Notes: generated by a model from the letters alone, not told the origin. A DNA stretch of 64,000 bases from Guadua angustifolia (GCA_036346375.1 CM070515.1:13724423-13788422), one strand, 5' to 3'. Positions 11,722-24,006 are shown, numbered from the stretch's first letter. Translations and numbers: made by a program.

Positions 11722-12107
11722 AATGGCAACGTATCGTATGTACAGAACAGCATTACACACTGCGTCTTACATTAACTAACGAAAGTCATGAAAATTTTTG
11801 AAAAAAATTGTAGATGTACTTCATAGATTACTCTATCTGTATATAAAATTATAGGTTCAAATTCATTATATATCGAGAGTTACAAAAAATAGAAAATTTT
11901 AACAAGTTTAAATAGTTAAACTTGTCAGAATTTTCTATTTTTTGTAACTCTCGGTATATAATGAATTTGATATTGAAACTTCATACATAGGTAGAGTAAT
12001 CTGTGAAGTACATCTACAATTTTTTTCAGAATTTTCTATGACTTTTGTTAATTAGTGTGTACGGTATGTGTACGAAAAGCTCTGTATATACAGGATACGT
12101 TGCCATA
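11722..12107. repeat. Long foldback (inverted repeat), arms about 190 bases
   Basis: The two halves are inverted copies around a centre at 11914. The outer ends are TAATGGCAACGTATCGTATG and the complement of GGATACGTTGCCATATA. The innermost 40 bases of each arm, around CGAGAGTTACAAAAAATAG, pair almost perfectly, with a loop of only about 4 bases. No target duplication is clear. It may be a foldback MITE, and a transcript through it would form a long hairpin. Confidence 0.8.
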
Positions 12108-13420
12108 TACAATAGTAAAAAACTGCGAAACTACTGATAACCAGGCAGAGTTCACATGACAACACGATGAAGCTCACATTTCACCACCAGGCTAGGTTAG
12201 TAGCACTTTAAGAGGCACAGATATTCAGTCCTCTCACCGAATAATGCATGGACCAAAAATAGCCACCGCATCCACACTCTATTTGAAGGCACACGCACAG
12301 ATGGTCGTCAGCCACTCACCTACATACCATGACAAACCGACTCAACCTCAACAGCCATGTTTAACGATTTGACACCCGAACAGACGAAAAGGGTACATTT
12401 CATCTTTCCTGAGAACCTTATCAGCCCGGGTAGGGTGCGTGCACGCTGCCCTACAAAACTGTTACTGCCACTGACCTTTCGCCTCTCGATCGACCTGATC
12501 AATCACCTAGGCTGCAGGCAGGCACAAAGGAATATCACTGATTGCCGCGCCCTATGCATGCGGGTACTGTTTGCGCCTTGCCCCCAAGGGAGAAATTATG
12601 CCAAACGACAGACGCACGCGGCCGCAGCAAGCAACAACGACGCGCGCGTGTGCATGCGTCCAAGCCCATGAGAGAATAACGAGAGGATCGGCTTGGCAGA
12701 CGACGAGATGGGTCACGGAGCAGGCGACCGACATGAGATGACCAGTGCCGCCCGATCGACCGGCGTCGTCGCCCTGCGTCCACGGCCTCGTCCGATTGGC
12801 TGCCTGGCTGCCAGTCCGCCAGATCTGAACTCGGTCGCCTTCTGAATTCTGCACACAAGCTGCTATGCGTTTTACTTGGTCGGAAACTACCTGCCATTTA
12901 ATAGCGGTTACGTGCGTGGTGTACGCATGAGCCGGTGCGGAGTTTGTTGGGACGCGCGCGCGAGGCTTCCGTGCGGCCCATCGAACGTGGTGGTGATGCT
13001 TTACCGCCGTGCCAACTTGTCCGTGTTTTCTTGCTCCAAGATAAGGCCGCAGGATTGTCGGTTTCCGCGGTTCTTTCGGCCAAGGAAAAAGTATAGGATT
13101 ACGAGCGGTGCTCTTATGCATCGCTCTTCCGATAGGCTGTGTAAATTTTAAACCAAACGAATAGATAAATAATTATTATCTATTTTTTATTTACATGTTT
13201 AATATTTGTTATTTTTAAATAGTGATTTATGGTAGCACTCGTGCATGATTATTACCTTTCCATATCGCCCACTTATCTTCCGTGCAAACTGATGATCCTT
13301 CTCGATACCGAATAAGACATGAAGCAGACAAGCTCAACAAGCAATCAACACATACGACCCAAGACCTGATTCGCTTGTAACCGTCTTTAGGCACGCACGA
13401 CGTCTCACCGCAAGGCAGCG
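12108..13420. other. Intergenic, GC-rich in part, no gene recognised
   Basis: The section 12420-13080 is GC-rich, and several frames of up to 189 codons overlap on both strands. None shows a recognisable domain, and their overlap argues that they are compositional. The neighbouring AT-rich parts hold nothing notable. Confidence 0.4.
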
Positions 13421-13424
13421 TAAG

Positions 13425-13621
13425 CCCTTGTTTGGAATGCCAAAATTTTATAGAAATTTAGCGCGAACGTTATAGAAAATATTTTAGTTCCCTCTCGTGG
13501 GAATGGGAAAAAAATCTAAGTTCCAAACGGATCCTAGACGAAAACTTTATAGAAAATAATTTGGTCCTCTCTCAGGAATAGGGAAAAAATCTCTGCATTA
13601 ATTCCGAACGGATCCTAGGCA
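13425..13621. mobile_element. Tourist-like MITE remnant
   Basis: The left end GCCCTTGTTTGGAATG resembles the usual start of Tourist-like MITEs. Two right-end-like phrases follow, TTCCAAACGGATCCTAG (about 13522) and TTCCGAACGGATCCTAG (about 13604), each preceded by similar ATAGAAAAT-bearing sequence. No clear TAA duplication was found. Confidence 0.45.
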
Positions 13622-14967
13622 ATCTAAGGACAGCATCGCTTCTCCACCGCGCTATCCCTCTGCCACGTCCCCACTTCACTCCCCCCCCCCCCACCACATC
13701 CTCCCGGACGCTTCCGCCCTAGCTACCGCTCCCTAGCGCTTTCAATCTGCTTTCGACGCGTCACCACCTTCTCGCCTTCGCCTCGCCGACCACCTCCGCC
13801 TCCGCCTCACCGACCACCGCTACCGCGCTCTCCCCACTAGCTAGATCCATCACCCCTAGGCTCCAGGGCCTTCTTGTTGTATGGATCTGCCCCCTGCTGC
13901 CATGGCTGTGTAGTGCCCCCGCCGTTGTCTAGCCGCGGTGGCCCCAAAGGGTCTGGAGTTTCTCTAATTGAACTATTTCAAAGCCGCATATCTGTTTTTG
14001 TCATTTGCAATATATAACTTTGCTTTTCCATGAACATGTTCTTGATCTTGTATTCTTGTTAGAGTTATGTCAACTGGGCTTGCTATGAAGTCGACAGACA
14101 AACTCCATTGCAAACATAGTGGTCTTAGTGAAAACTTGATATGGTCCGTGCTTTGTGCATTAGCGTGGTTTGGTATTGAATGTGATATTTCTGGTCTTGG
14201 TTATTGTCAGAACTGTTATTACAAGGTGTCTTAGTGTGAGTTGGTTAGTACATTTAGATATGTAGTTCTAGAATTGGATACTTGGTTTATACATTTTGAA
14301 AGTCTTTAAAGTTTGAAACTACAATAACTTGTCTTGAATCTGACATCATATGGTTGTTGGACCTAATGTGTATTATTCCAAGTGCCTATACTTGTAAAAT
14401 AGAATATTGATCATTTTGTGTTTGCCAATGTGATTGTGAGCTTATGCCATATAGTGATGCTATTTGTTTGCACTTTGCAGATTGGTTATGGTTGCTATTC
14501 TTGCAGATTGATTAAGAAGCTAGTAGGAAGATTTGTAAAAATGGTTAAAGGTCGGTGACCATATATTCTTTAGAGAATCTTGTTTAACTAAAACTATTTT
14601 ACTGATGGTGGCATTGGTCACTAAAAGAGAATACTCTTTCATTCTCTTCCCAATAGTTTTTTTTCATTTACAAATAGGTAAGCTGGACTACTATAGTTAA
14701 TCACCACCTCAACACCATCCAAACTGCAATTTCGAAACTTATGTATGCTAATGCCTGGATGACAAATGTACATTATGGATTACATGTGTGTTGCTTTCAG
14801 TATTGAGGAGATGGTGTGCACACTGCAAATCATTTGACTAGGCATTTGAACTGCAGCAAACCTTGACTACTCCAGACAATGTCTAAATCTGTAAGACACT
14901 CTCTTTCATTCTTGTCCTTTCTTAATTATTTTTACCATCTTATATACCATATTTGTTATATTTCTGA
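13622..14967. other. Intergenic or 5' part of the CACTA element, no clear gene
   Basis: The section 13640-13960 is GC-rich and contains a run of 13 C near 13680. The rest is intron-like and T-rich. Near 14825 the frame VHTANHLTRHLNC faintly recalls the end of a BED zinc finger, but it is too short to call. The left end of the CACTA element that carries the transposase downstream may lie here; no CACTA terminus was found. Confidence 0.35.
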
Positions 14968-14975
14968 GTTGGGCA

Positions 14976-16475
14976 TAGGGGTGGGCACTTTTAAACTGAA
15001 AACCAAAAAATCAAACTGAATCGAATCAAATTAACTGAAAAATTCGGTTTTTGGGTGTTCGGTTCGGTTTTTTTCGCTAATATTTGGTGTACAGTCTTTG
15101 ATCCAATTTTCTTCTTTTGGTAACCGAATAAACCAATAAACCGAACTGTTTAGCACGCGGCGTGAAAAAAGCCCAACCCTAGTCGATTGCCCCTCGATTC
15201 ATTCCCATTCGGCGACAGCTTCGGTCTACCCCTCCACGCGAGTGATGCGACCATGCCTCCGTGGCTCCACTGCTCCGCCCTCTGCCAAACCTTAGGTCAC
15301 GGCCTCGTAGGCCTCGCAACATCTATCCATTGATCCAACCTCGCAGCTCCGCCTTGCCCTCCGCGGCCGCCTTTCCGGCCTCTAGTCTTTAGCGCCGATC
15401 TCTACCTTCCAGCTCCTTCGCGGCTCGACTGTTCTACCCAACGCCCTCCGATCAGCGGTCCTTAGAGCCTCGATCTCTTCCGGCTACCACCAACACCGCC
15501 TCCCTCGACCCTCGGTGCCTCCTCAAGTGGATCAATCTTGGTGTTGCCTCAAGTCCTCCCCTCTGAGCCTCGATCTCTGCCGGCTACCACCAACGTCGTC
15601 TCCCTTGATGCCACCGCCAACGTCTCCTGAACTCGCTCTACCTCTGTGCTTCCTTTGGAGTTCGACCGGCTGGGGAGGTAAAACTCCAGGTCCAACTCCT
15701 CATAACATTATTTCACATCTGAGTATTTCAGACAGTGAGTAGAAGTGCTTGAGTACCGTGGTTTCATTGCAGGTTACAGTGATGTCTTATTGAACTTTCT
15801 TGGAAGACTAATGTGATCTATTCTGATGTGGTTCTTACTGAACTTTTTTTAGATGTGTTAATGGAACTAATTTGGTGTTTAAGTGCTCTTGGTAGTTGGT
15901 AAGATTAGCACTGGCTGTCAGAAATTAATTTCATTTCAATCACTCGGTTGAGCTGCTAGTCTAATTATAAAGGATCAGAAAATTTTAGCACCTCGGGGCT
16001 TCCTAGTGTGTTTGTCTTTTCAATTGCTATGTTGCTTTGATGTTCCATTATGTTGGACTGCATAATTTACCAGTGTTAATGATTGAGAAGCAAAAGCATT
16101 TTGGGGGACTACAAAGATGTTGTATGCATCTAAGCAACTTTTATCAGAATAAGAAGAGGCACATTCTGATCTGTCAATTTTTTAACTTGTTCTGAACATA
16201 CTAATCTCTTAGTACTTGTTCTGATGCTTATATACATTTTGATGATTTTTGCTGTGGCTGATAGCCTACCAAGCCTTATCAGTAATTTGGTTACTGCTTC
16301 CCTTAGTGTGGGGTTTTCGGTTAATCGAAAAACCGAATTAACCAAATTGACTTTGTTCGGTTAATTCGGTTCGATTTTTAAGGCAATACAGTTTTGATTC
16401 AGTTCCTAGTATCCAAAAACCAAAATTTTCAAAAATCGAACCAAAAAAACTAAATTAGTCGAATGCCCAGGCCTA
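14976..16475. mobile_element. Complete non-autonomous hAT element (CGGTT words), 1.5 kb
   Basis: The perfect 8-base duplication GTTGGGCA flanks the element (14968-14975, 16476-16483). The ends TAGGGGTGGGCA and the complement of TGCCCAGGCCTA are inverted repeats. Both subterminal regions (14990-15145 and 16310-16460) carry clusters of TTCGGTT, AACCGAA and close relatives. The middle is GC-rich and includes a direct duplication, GATCTCTKCCGGCTACCACC near 15471 and 15568. No transposase domain is present, so it would have moved with enzyme supplied elsewhere. Confidence 0.9.
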
Positions 16476-16756
16476 GTTGGGCATGAAAGGACATTATGGA
16501 TGTGTTCTACTGAGTGGCACAATTCAATAGTGTTATCTGATTTTGGTTTTATTTGGTTGATTCTTTGTAGCTATATATGTCTACACTTATAACCTATACA
16601 CTAAAATTAGATAGCTTGCCGACATAGCTGGTAAAAATCCTACATGGATGAGCTTAGGTACAACACAAGTCTTTTGTATAGTTATCAGGTGTTAGCAGTA
16701 GTAAACATTTAAACTAACATGTTGCATATATACTACATGTAGGCACACAAAGGTCT

Positions 16757-18110
16757 ATGTAGAAGGGGTAAACAGATTCCTAGCTTTTGTATTTAGAAAT
16801 TCAGCGAAAGGAAACAAAATATTGTGCCCTTGTATAAATTGTGTGAACGCTATTTGGAGAGGAGAAAGCGAAGTGCGTGAGCACTTGATATGTGAGGGAT
16901 TTGTAGAAAAGTACAAAAAATAGATGTTTCATGGAGAAGCCAGCTCCTCTTTTGTTAAAAGTCATGACTGTGACCAGGCTGAGTTTGGGGAGAAGTCAGA
17001 CAAAGATGATGATATTTCTTATTCGCTGCATGACTTAGCATGTGGTTTAGATGATAGAGGGGATTTTGAGGATGATGGTGGTTTACAGCAGCCCCATGAA
17101 GATTTAGAACCTTTCCAACAATTGGCAAATGACTATGGTCAAAAACTATATCTAGGGTGTAAGAACTTCTCAAAGTTGTGTTTTCTGATTAGACTACTCC
17201 ATACTAAATTGCTTGGTAAATGGTCTGATAAAAGCTTTGATTGACTACTAAATCTTCCTAAAGATGCTTTTCCTGAGGGGTCAGCACTACTTAAAAACTA
17301 CAACGAATCTAAGAAAATGGTGAAATGCCTAGTGCTTGGGTATGTTAGTATTCATGCATGTAAAAATGATTGCATTCTCTTTTGGAAGGACCTTGCTAAT
17401 GCTAATTGTTATCCAACATGTAAAATCTCACGATGGAAATCAGAAAAGAAGAGTTTAGATGGGAAACATGTACACAAAGTTCCTAATAAAGTTCTTCACT
17501 ATTTTCCTAGCTTCAGATGTTGTTTGTGTCCTCTAGAATAACAACTCATACAAGATGGCACGATAAAGAGCGCACTAAAGATGGTTTGCTTAGGCATCTA
17601 GCAAATTCTCCGTTTTGGAAGGATTTTGACCATAGGCATCAAAAGTTTGCTTCAAATAGCTGCAATATTAGACTTGTTTTAGCTATTGATGGTTTCAATC
17701 CATTTAGGTCCATAAATATTGGTTATAGCATTTGGCCTGTTATTTTAATTTCTTATAACTTTCCACCTTGGATGTGTATGAAACAACCAAAATTTATCCT
17801 CTAATTGTTGATTCCTGATTAAAAAGCTCCTCGTAGTGATATGGATGTTTATCTTGAGCCTTTGGTTGATGATATAATAGATATGTTTGTTAATGGTGTT
17901 AGAATATTTGATGCATCCAAGGGTGAGTACTTCCAATTGCATGTTGTCATATTATGCACAATTACTTATTACCCTAGTCTAGGCTATGTGTCTGGTTACA
18001 TTACCTCTACTGCATGCCTTGAATACATGCAAACCATAGGTTTAGGTTTGATGCTCACTCATTTGATTGAAAAATGGTGTCAAGTCTTGCTATATGGGTC
18101 ACCGTAGGTT
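16757..18110 (+). pseudogene. CACTA (En/Spm) TNP2-type transposase, decayed, N-terminal and central parts
   Basis: From 16757 the frame reads KVYVEGVNRFLAFVFRN, then ILCPCINCVNAIWRGESEVR and EHLICEGFVEKYKK, a TAG where tryptophan is expected, then MFHGEASSS. This is the cysteine/histidine-bearing transposase-associated domain. The TNP2 core follows in pieces: LPKDAFPEGSALLKNYNE, then TRWHDKERTKDGLLRHL, FWKDFDHRHQKFASNSCNIR, LVLAIDGFNPFRSINIGYSI, then PWMCMK and DMDVYLEPLVDDII. Stops and frame changes occur near 16921, 17242, 17538 and 17803. In the family this protein cuts and joins element ends. The gene cannot make a full protein here. Confidence 0.9.
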
Positions 18111-18158
18111 CTTACATGCAAACCATAGGTTTAGGTTTGATGCTCACTTATTTGATGG
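18024..18158 (+). repeat. Direct duplication inside the CACTA transposase pseudogene
   Basis: The phrase ACATGCAAACCATAGGTTTA with the 20-odd bases after it occurs at about 18024 and again at about 18114, a 90-base shift. The second copy continues in the family's reading frame (RFLHANHRFRFDAHLFDGKT). The first is followed by an out-of-frame stretch, so the duplication helped break the gene. Confidence 0.7.
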
Positions 18159-18866
18159 TAAAACTGAGCTTAGGTTAGCACCTCCACTTTTTGGGGAGTA
18201 GGTTTTGATGCAGACAGAAAATATTCATATAGTTTTTGGGAAGGATCCATCTGGGAAGAAATAGAAAAAAAGCAAAAGAGCATGGAGGATGAGCCGTTGA
18301 TCATTTGGAAAAGGAGGTCTATTCTGTTCAAGTTGTCGTATTGAAAAGACTTACTGTTGCAACATAATTTAGATGTCATGCACATAAAGAAATATGTCTA
18401 TGATAATATAATTAATACGCTTTTGGGCATTGATGGTAAATCTAAGGATAATTTGAATTCTCGTTTGGACCTTTAGGCTCTAGATATTAGAAGGAACCAT
18501 GAAGCCTCTCGCAATGAAGATGACAACACTGCAATCTTGTCCTCCTTTCCTACACACTTTCAATTTATGACTTGAATGTCTATTATTTTTTATTCTTTTG
18601 AACTACAATATGTGCTTTAGGTTGGTAGGGATGTCATATTGTATGCTCTTGTGAGAGATATCCCTGTGGCTAAGGCTATAATTTCCTCAATCGACCCAAG
18701 TACCGTAGTGGGATATCAATGTCTTGGACGGGAATATTATGAAGTTGTCGTGAATGTTCCGTTCAAAAGAGACGTTCTGCTACCACGTCCATACGATGGT
18801 ATAGAAAATATAGGTGATGCTCACAAGCTGTCCATTGCGTGGCCATACAAGAGGGTAATAACCTAG
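18111..18866 (+). pseudogene. CACTA transposase, C-terminal part and downstream open frame
   Basis: Pieces in changing frames match the end of the TNP2 core: MGHRRFLHANHRFRFDAHLF, then VFGKDPSGKK, DEPLIIWKRRSILFKLSY and HNLDVMHIKKYVYDNIINTL. A separate 76-codon frame at 18639-18866 contains VAKAIISSIDPSTVVGYQCL and AHKLSIAWPYKR. This resembles the second protein found downstream in grass CACTA elements, which in En/Spm binds subterminal repeats. Several stops separate the pieces. The order and orientation agree with the upstream part and with the element end at 19789. Confidence 0.8.
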
Positions 18867-19544
18867 ACTACACAATATTTTTCATTTTGATGATTGTAAT
18901 GGTTGAAATTTAGTTGCTAACTACTGATAATTTGGTAGATAAAGGATAGCAAAAAACTAGTGGCATTCCAAATTGCAGGTATTTTACTCCAAACTTTACA
19001 TTTACTATGCTGGAGCAAGCTAGCTGATTATGAGGCTACTGTTTTGCAGAAAATGATTACTGAAGTTAAAATTTTCTTTTGTGCTGCAGGAAAATAAAAA
19101 TAGCTAGCTAGGCATATTCTATAAAAGTAACAGGCAAGCAGAGGATATGAATGAGTTCATTGTTCACATGGCTTCAAAATAGAAAATGTTCTCTTAAGTC
19201 CGATTTACATGTGCGCATTCATTTTTGTGGGTTTGCAAAATAGCATATACTCATTTATAACTTGCTAGCTAGATATTAATTAAGTTGGGTATGTTAAATT
19301 GTATCTTCTTCATTCTCCTTGGGTATATTTGTTGTGAGTTGTGACGAGGCCGATCTAGCTAGGATGTATCAGTTTGCATATCAGTAAGTATATCTAGTAG
19401 TTCTGTTCATGGATATCTCTATGTAAATATCCTTGGGTATATTTGTTGTTAGTTTGGTGTAAATATGAATTAATTATTAGTTAGATCTATAATATTCTAT
19501 ACAATAATGTTTATCATTTTTTTAGTCTAAGAAATGCATGACTT

Positions 19545-19789
19545 CACACTAATGTGTGGCTTACCCTCAGACTATCTATCGGCATTTCTCCTTTCTATCG
19601 AGAAAAGGTATATCTGTCGGTGAATCTCTTATAACACGGTCAGATAATCTGTCGGTAAATGTTTTTCCTTACAGGACTTCTTTCGACTGTTGTTTCCTAT
19701 CGGAATAACTTTTATCGACGGATAATGCATCGCATCACATGACCTTTGCCGAAAGATAGGTTGTTATGAAATTATGTGGTGGTGTAGTG
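19545..19789. mobile_element. Right terminus of the CACTA element with subterminal repeats
   Basis: Short words such as ATCTGTCGG, CTATCGG, TCTGTCGGTAAA and ATCGACGGATA recur between 19570 and 19735. The element ends GGTGGTGTAGTG at 19789, the complement of a CACTACACCACC start. CACTA elements end in this pentamer with subterminal repeats. GTT follows and would be the 3-base duplication. The matching left end was not found. Confidence 0.75.
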
Positions 19790-20092
19790 GTTACAGTACC
19801 AACCAAACTTAAGTCTGCAGCATTAGTGTAGGCACTGTAGATTAGTGATTGCTGAGAGCAAGTAGTATCATATCTCATACAAGAAATGAATCCCCCGTGA
19901 GATGCGCAATAACACCTGTAATCTTTTCTACCGCCGTGATATATTAAGTAAGATCCCCGTAAGACCGAACACTTTGCATGTACGTACCGCTCTCCCTACA
20001 CGAATACGTACGTATGTATGGCTAGGCAGGCATAGCCTCTCGCGTCCGTCATGATGCGTAATGATGGCTCTTTGACCTTTAACCCGGGATCC
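19790..20092. other. Intergenic, nothing recognised
   Basis: No gene or repeat was recognised in this short unique-looking stretch. Confidence 0.35.
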
Positions 20093-20095
20093 TAA

Positions 20096-20326
20096 AACCC
20101 TGTTTAGAAGAGTTTCAGATCTCAGCTTTAGTTCAAATCTGAAACTTATAGGCTAAAATAAAGTGAATTAAGTTTATATTTTTAGTCTAAAATGTAAATA
20201 AGATGATCTACCTAAACACTCTTAATGTACTCACAGCTCCAACTTCATAAATTTCTGGAACTAGAAATATCCTGCTCCACCAACTCCACAGATTTTAATA
20301 GAGCTGAAGCTGTCTCAAACACCCCT
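20096..20326. mobile_element. Tourist-like MITE
   Basis: The left end AACCCTGTTTAGAAGAGTTT and right end AGCTGTCTCAAACACCCCT are imperfect inverted repeats. They are flanked by TAA on the left (20093-20095) and TAG on the right, a one-base mismatch. The AGCTTCAGCTC-type words next to the right end are usual in this class. Confidence 0.6.
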
Positions 20327-20329
20327 TAG

Positions 20330-23170
20330 TCTTAACTTAACCGTTTGCATCGTACGTGCTAACTGCGTTGCCGTGGGATTAATTCTGCTGCCGGGGACAA
20401 AACTAGGCATCGGCCGGTACGCACGTTAATTGGCTAGCAGCCATGCATGCATGTCCTTCTTCTACCTAGTGTACTACCGTGCGAGTACTTCGCTGCTAGA
20501 CCATGTGGCTAGCATCCCAGGCTCCCTTGTGCTTCTTGTACCGTTAGTGACCGTTGCGACGGAAATATATTTTTAATTAAATAATTAAATTATAGTATAA
20601 GTTTTAAAAAATAAACTTGCACTCTTAATTTATCATATGAGGAGAAGTAGGTAATGGTCCGACCAAGGGAACAAGTGTGGGTAAAAAGTGACACATTATT
20701 TTTGTCGGAGAAGAGAAGATGAAAGGGTGGACGGATGATCACTGCTAACTTGTATTTATTTATGTATGTATTAGTAAAGATAATTCCAAGTATATGGTTT
20801 TAGATGTGGATGTAACGTAGATGCGGCAGTTCCGGGAGTAATCATATATAGATGTTGTGGAGCTCAACAATTTGATTGGAGCTCGGACGATCCAGATCAA
20901 GGCAAGCAAGAAATCGGGCCGTACAGTTATCTTTCAAGATCATAAATTTCCCCACCCACTTCAATCTCGACTTACCTTACGACAAAATCAACCCCTGCTT
21001 TCTCGAGTTGTTTGTGCATTTTCGACACACGAACTGAGCAATATATGGTCGTGGTTATTCAGCTGCTGTCATTTTCACACATCCTAGACAGATTCATTAC
21101 TCATCTCAGCATGAGAACCTTACTGATGGGGTAATTTATATTCTTCTTCCGTGCAGCTTAAGAGCTCAACGTTGTGTGGTAAACTGTATTACCCGCCATA
21201 CATACATAGCAGCTAAACTGCCAAAGGCACATTCGGAGTACATACTTTACTCGGATTCCGAGGAGATACCTTTCCTCATGCATAGTGGAAGGTATCTTAT
21301 CTTTTCTTTCCCCAACAGAGAGATGGAAGTGGATTTAGATATTTGCTCCACATCATGATGCGTGTAGACAGAGAGAGACCCATACATCCCAGCTTTGGAG
21401 GACCAGTACAAACCACAAAGACATCAAACTAACATAGGATGGTGGGGGAAGAGAAGGTAGGAGAAGCAGCAGTTGACAGCCTTTCTAGCCAGCTGCAGGC
21501 TTTTGGTTTAGTTTTACTCCTGCTCTGCTAGCTGGGGAGATCATCCTAGATGGGAGTGTGCTAGGCATGGCATCCGATGTATTTGTGTGCCTTTGGTGCC
21601 TTCTTCTCTTGTGCTGTACCCAAAAAGCTTTAGTGGTCAAAAGGGCTAAAAAAAGAAAGGGAGGGAGGAACATGGCATTGCTTGAGTATCAAGATGGGAT
21701 CACCTCTCATGAGTGTTGCTTCAGCTGTAAGATGAGGGGGGGAAAAAGGGGTTTGCTACATCTTGCTGAAAGTACACATTACTGATAGCTGCACTTGGCT
21801 GAGATGGTGAAAATGTTTTGGGAGGCAAAAAAATTAGCACTAATTACTAGTATTACATGTTTTTTCTTCCTGTAATACAGTGGTAGCATTCCAACTTTGT
21901 ACTATTAACAGTTTGCATTTTGCTTTTGCCTCGTGGCTTTGGCTTCACTTTCCACCGAATCTGTCCTGGCAGGGCTCAAAAGTACCAGTCCTAGAAGGCT
22001 AGAACACTGATGCTGTGATGCAGCTTGTGTGCTCTTCAGGTTTTTTATATGTTAAAGAAATACAAGGGGAAAAATTTGTGGGAGTGGGTCCCTGTGACTG
22101 TGAGCAATGGTAATTTGCAGCTAACTCTCACACAGAGCTGCCTGTTTGTTCCCATCTAGATCTGCCACTTTGGTCATCCATCTGCAGGCAACTCCCTCCT
22201 GCTGCTGTGATGTGGAGCTACTCATGTCAGGTCACTACACCCTGAGAAAGGCAAATGAAGGATCTGATTCCAGTGTCATTTGCATCTTTGTTGGCACTTT
22301 GCAGGAACAAACCCTGAAAAAACATATACTAAACTCGAGATTTCTCCTCCTAATTCATAAGGAAAAAAAAAGTACCACAGTACATGATTTTTTCGTGAAA
22401 TTGTGTAGTACCGGCTGATACTGATAGATAAGCCCATAGGCTATAACCCTGCATTGCGCCCAAATATTAGTTGACATATTCATAAAAATGTTGCTCGTAC
22501 ATGCAGTGACGTCTCTTTCTCCTAGTATTTCATAATGTCTCCACAGTGCCTTCCAAAATGAAAATGCATAGGATCCCAGGCACCAATATAAACCTCCTTG
22601 CATGTACAAGATCTTCTAGCTAGCATCACAGGGTGCCCCCCCTTTTCCTTCAGTTGGGCATACGTACAAGTGCATAAACATGCAAAGATACCTTTGGCCA
22701 ACTACTGGCCATCTTGGAAGGGAAGCTGGTTTGGAAGGGAGAGTGGCTGGCTGGTAGTAGTTGGGTAAAGTGGCCACATTTGGATCTACACCGGCTGTCT
22801 TAACCAGAATTTTTATTGGGGTGAAGGAATCATATTGGGGTGGTTACTGTACAATTGCCTTTTTTTAATGCTGCATTGGATGCAAAAGTAAGACTAAAGG
22901 GAAAGATAAACAGCCAGCTCAGCTGCTCTCAGATCCAAATTTGATGATAAATTACTTTTTAAAAAAAGGAGAAAGAATTGGTTAGCTAATCTGGGTGCAA
23001 ATTCAGATCCAAAACTGTGGCTGTACCTCCAATGATGCAAAGAAGTTCTTTTTCGGGATGGTGAAAAACATTCTTCTACTGCCATGGATGTAGCGTGTTC
23101 TGCTTCAATCTGTCAAAAATTGCTAAGCAACAAAAAAAAAAAGTCCGTAAAAAGTGCAGCAGTGGTAATT
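20330..23170. other. Long intergenic stretch, no gene recognised
   Basis: Frames here are at most 90 codons (for example 21558-21785 and 22146-22418), and none shows a known domain or splice structure. Near 20545 a degraded copy of the GTTGCAACGG-type phrase (GTGACCGTTGCGACGG) is followed by AT-rich sequence. A search for conserved non-coding blocks or non-coding RNAs would be informative. Confidence 0.4.
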
Positions 23171-23722
23171 ACTCTCTCCGTTCTCGAATACATGTCATTA
23201 TAACTCTCGAATTTTGTTCCTTAATACTCTCTCCATTCATTTTTATAAACCGTACTTTGACTTTGCACAAGGATTAAGTTTGTATTGAAACTGAGAAAGG
23301 TATGAGAGAAAATGACTTAGATGCCCCCACTTAATTGTCTTGGAAGTTGAAAGATATACTTTGTGCGAGTGGTAATGAATAAATGTATATGGTTAAAGAG
23401 AATAAATAAGGGTATAGAAAGAAATATATTATTAAATCTACATGCAACCTTTATACTTGTGAACAAAACCATTCAAAAAACAAGCCTTATAAAAGTGAAC
23501 GGAGGGAGTACATGTTATTCTACAATTTCGATATAACTTTTTACCATTTTTTTCCTTTCATACCTCTCCCCTTTAGCTATTTTCAATGTCATTTACTAAC
23601 ACAAACTAAAATAAGATGCACTATCTAAAGATATAATGAAGATAAGAAATACAGATTTTTTAGTTGTGCCTCAGTGAAAGTGCAAAATTCTAAAATAACA
23701 TCTATTCATGAAGGAAACGATT
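23171..23722. mobile_element. Second Stowaway-type repeat, interrupted by another MITE
   Basis: The left part, ACTCTCTCCGTTCTCGAATA with CATGTCATT (23171 on), is cut near 23224 by the Stowaway copy 23227-23508. It resumes as CATGTTATTCTACAATTTCG. The same family, in the form CCGTTCTAAAATACATGTCA, occurs at 27641-27925. The right limit is uncertain. Confidence 0.55.
23227..23508. mobile_element. Stowaway-like MITE, copy 2 (opposite orientation)
   Basis: TA flanks both sides (23225-23226, 23509-23510). The ends CTCTCTCCATTCATTTTTAT and ATAAAAGTGAACGGAGGGAG are inverted repeats. Internally it is the reverse of copies 1 and 3 (for example ACTTTGCACAAGGATTAAG). Confidence 0.9.
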
Positions 23723-23723
23723 A

Positions 23724-24006
23724 CTCCCTCCGTTCATTTTTATAAGGCTTATTTTTTTAATGATCTTGTTCAGAAATATAAGGCTTGCATGTAGATTTAA
23801 TGAGATCTTTTCTTTTATAACCCTATTTATTCTCTCTTAACTATATGCATTTATTCATTACCACTCACACAAAATATATCTTTCATCTTCCAAAACAATT
23901 AAGTGAGGGCATCTAAGTTATTTTCTCTCATACCTTTCTCAATTTCAACATAACCTTAATTCTTGTGTAAAGTCAAAATACGCCTTATAAAAATGAACGG
24001 AGGGAG
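23724..24006. mobile_element. Stowaway-like MITE, copy 3
   Basis: TA flanks both sides (23722-23723, 24007-24008). The ends CTCCCTCCGTTCATTTTTAT and ATAAAAATGAACGGAGGGAG are perfect complements over 20 bases, suggesting a fairly young copy. It lies 214 bases from copy 2, in the other orientation. Confidence 0.92.

Noticed and set aside
12535..13121. Overlapping frames of 120-189 codons
   Set aside because: Open on both strands in a GC-rich patch, no domain, no consistent start or splice structure.
14800..14890. BED zinc finger or thioredoxin-like (WCAHC) exon
   Set aside because: Either reading covers fewer than 20 residues and is broken by stops; a chance match is likely.
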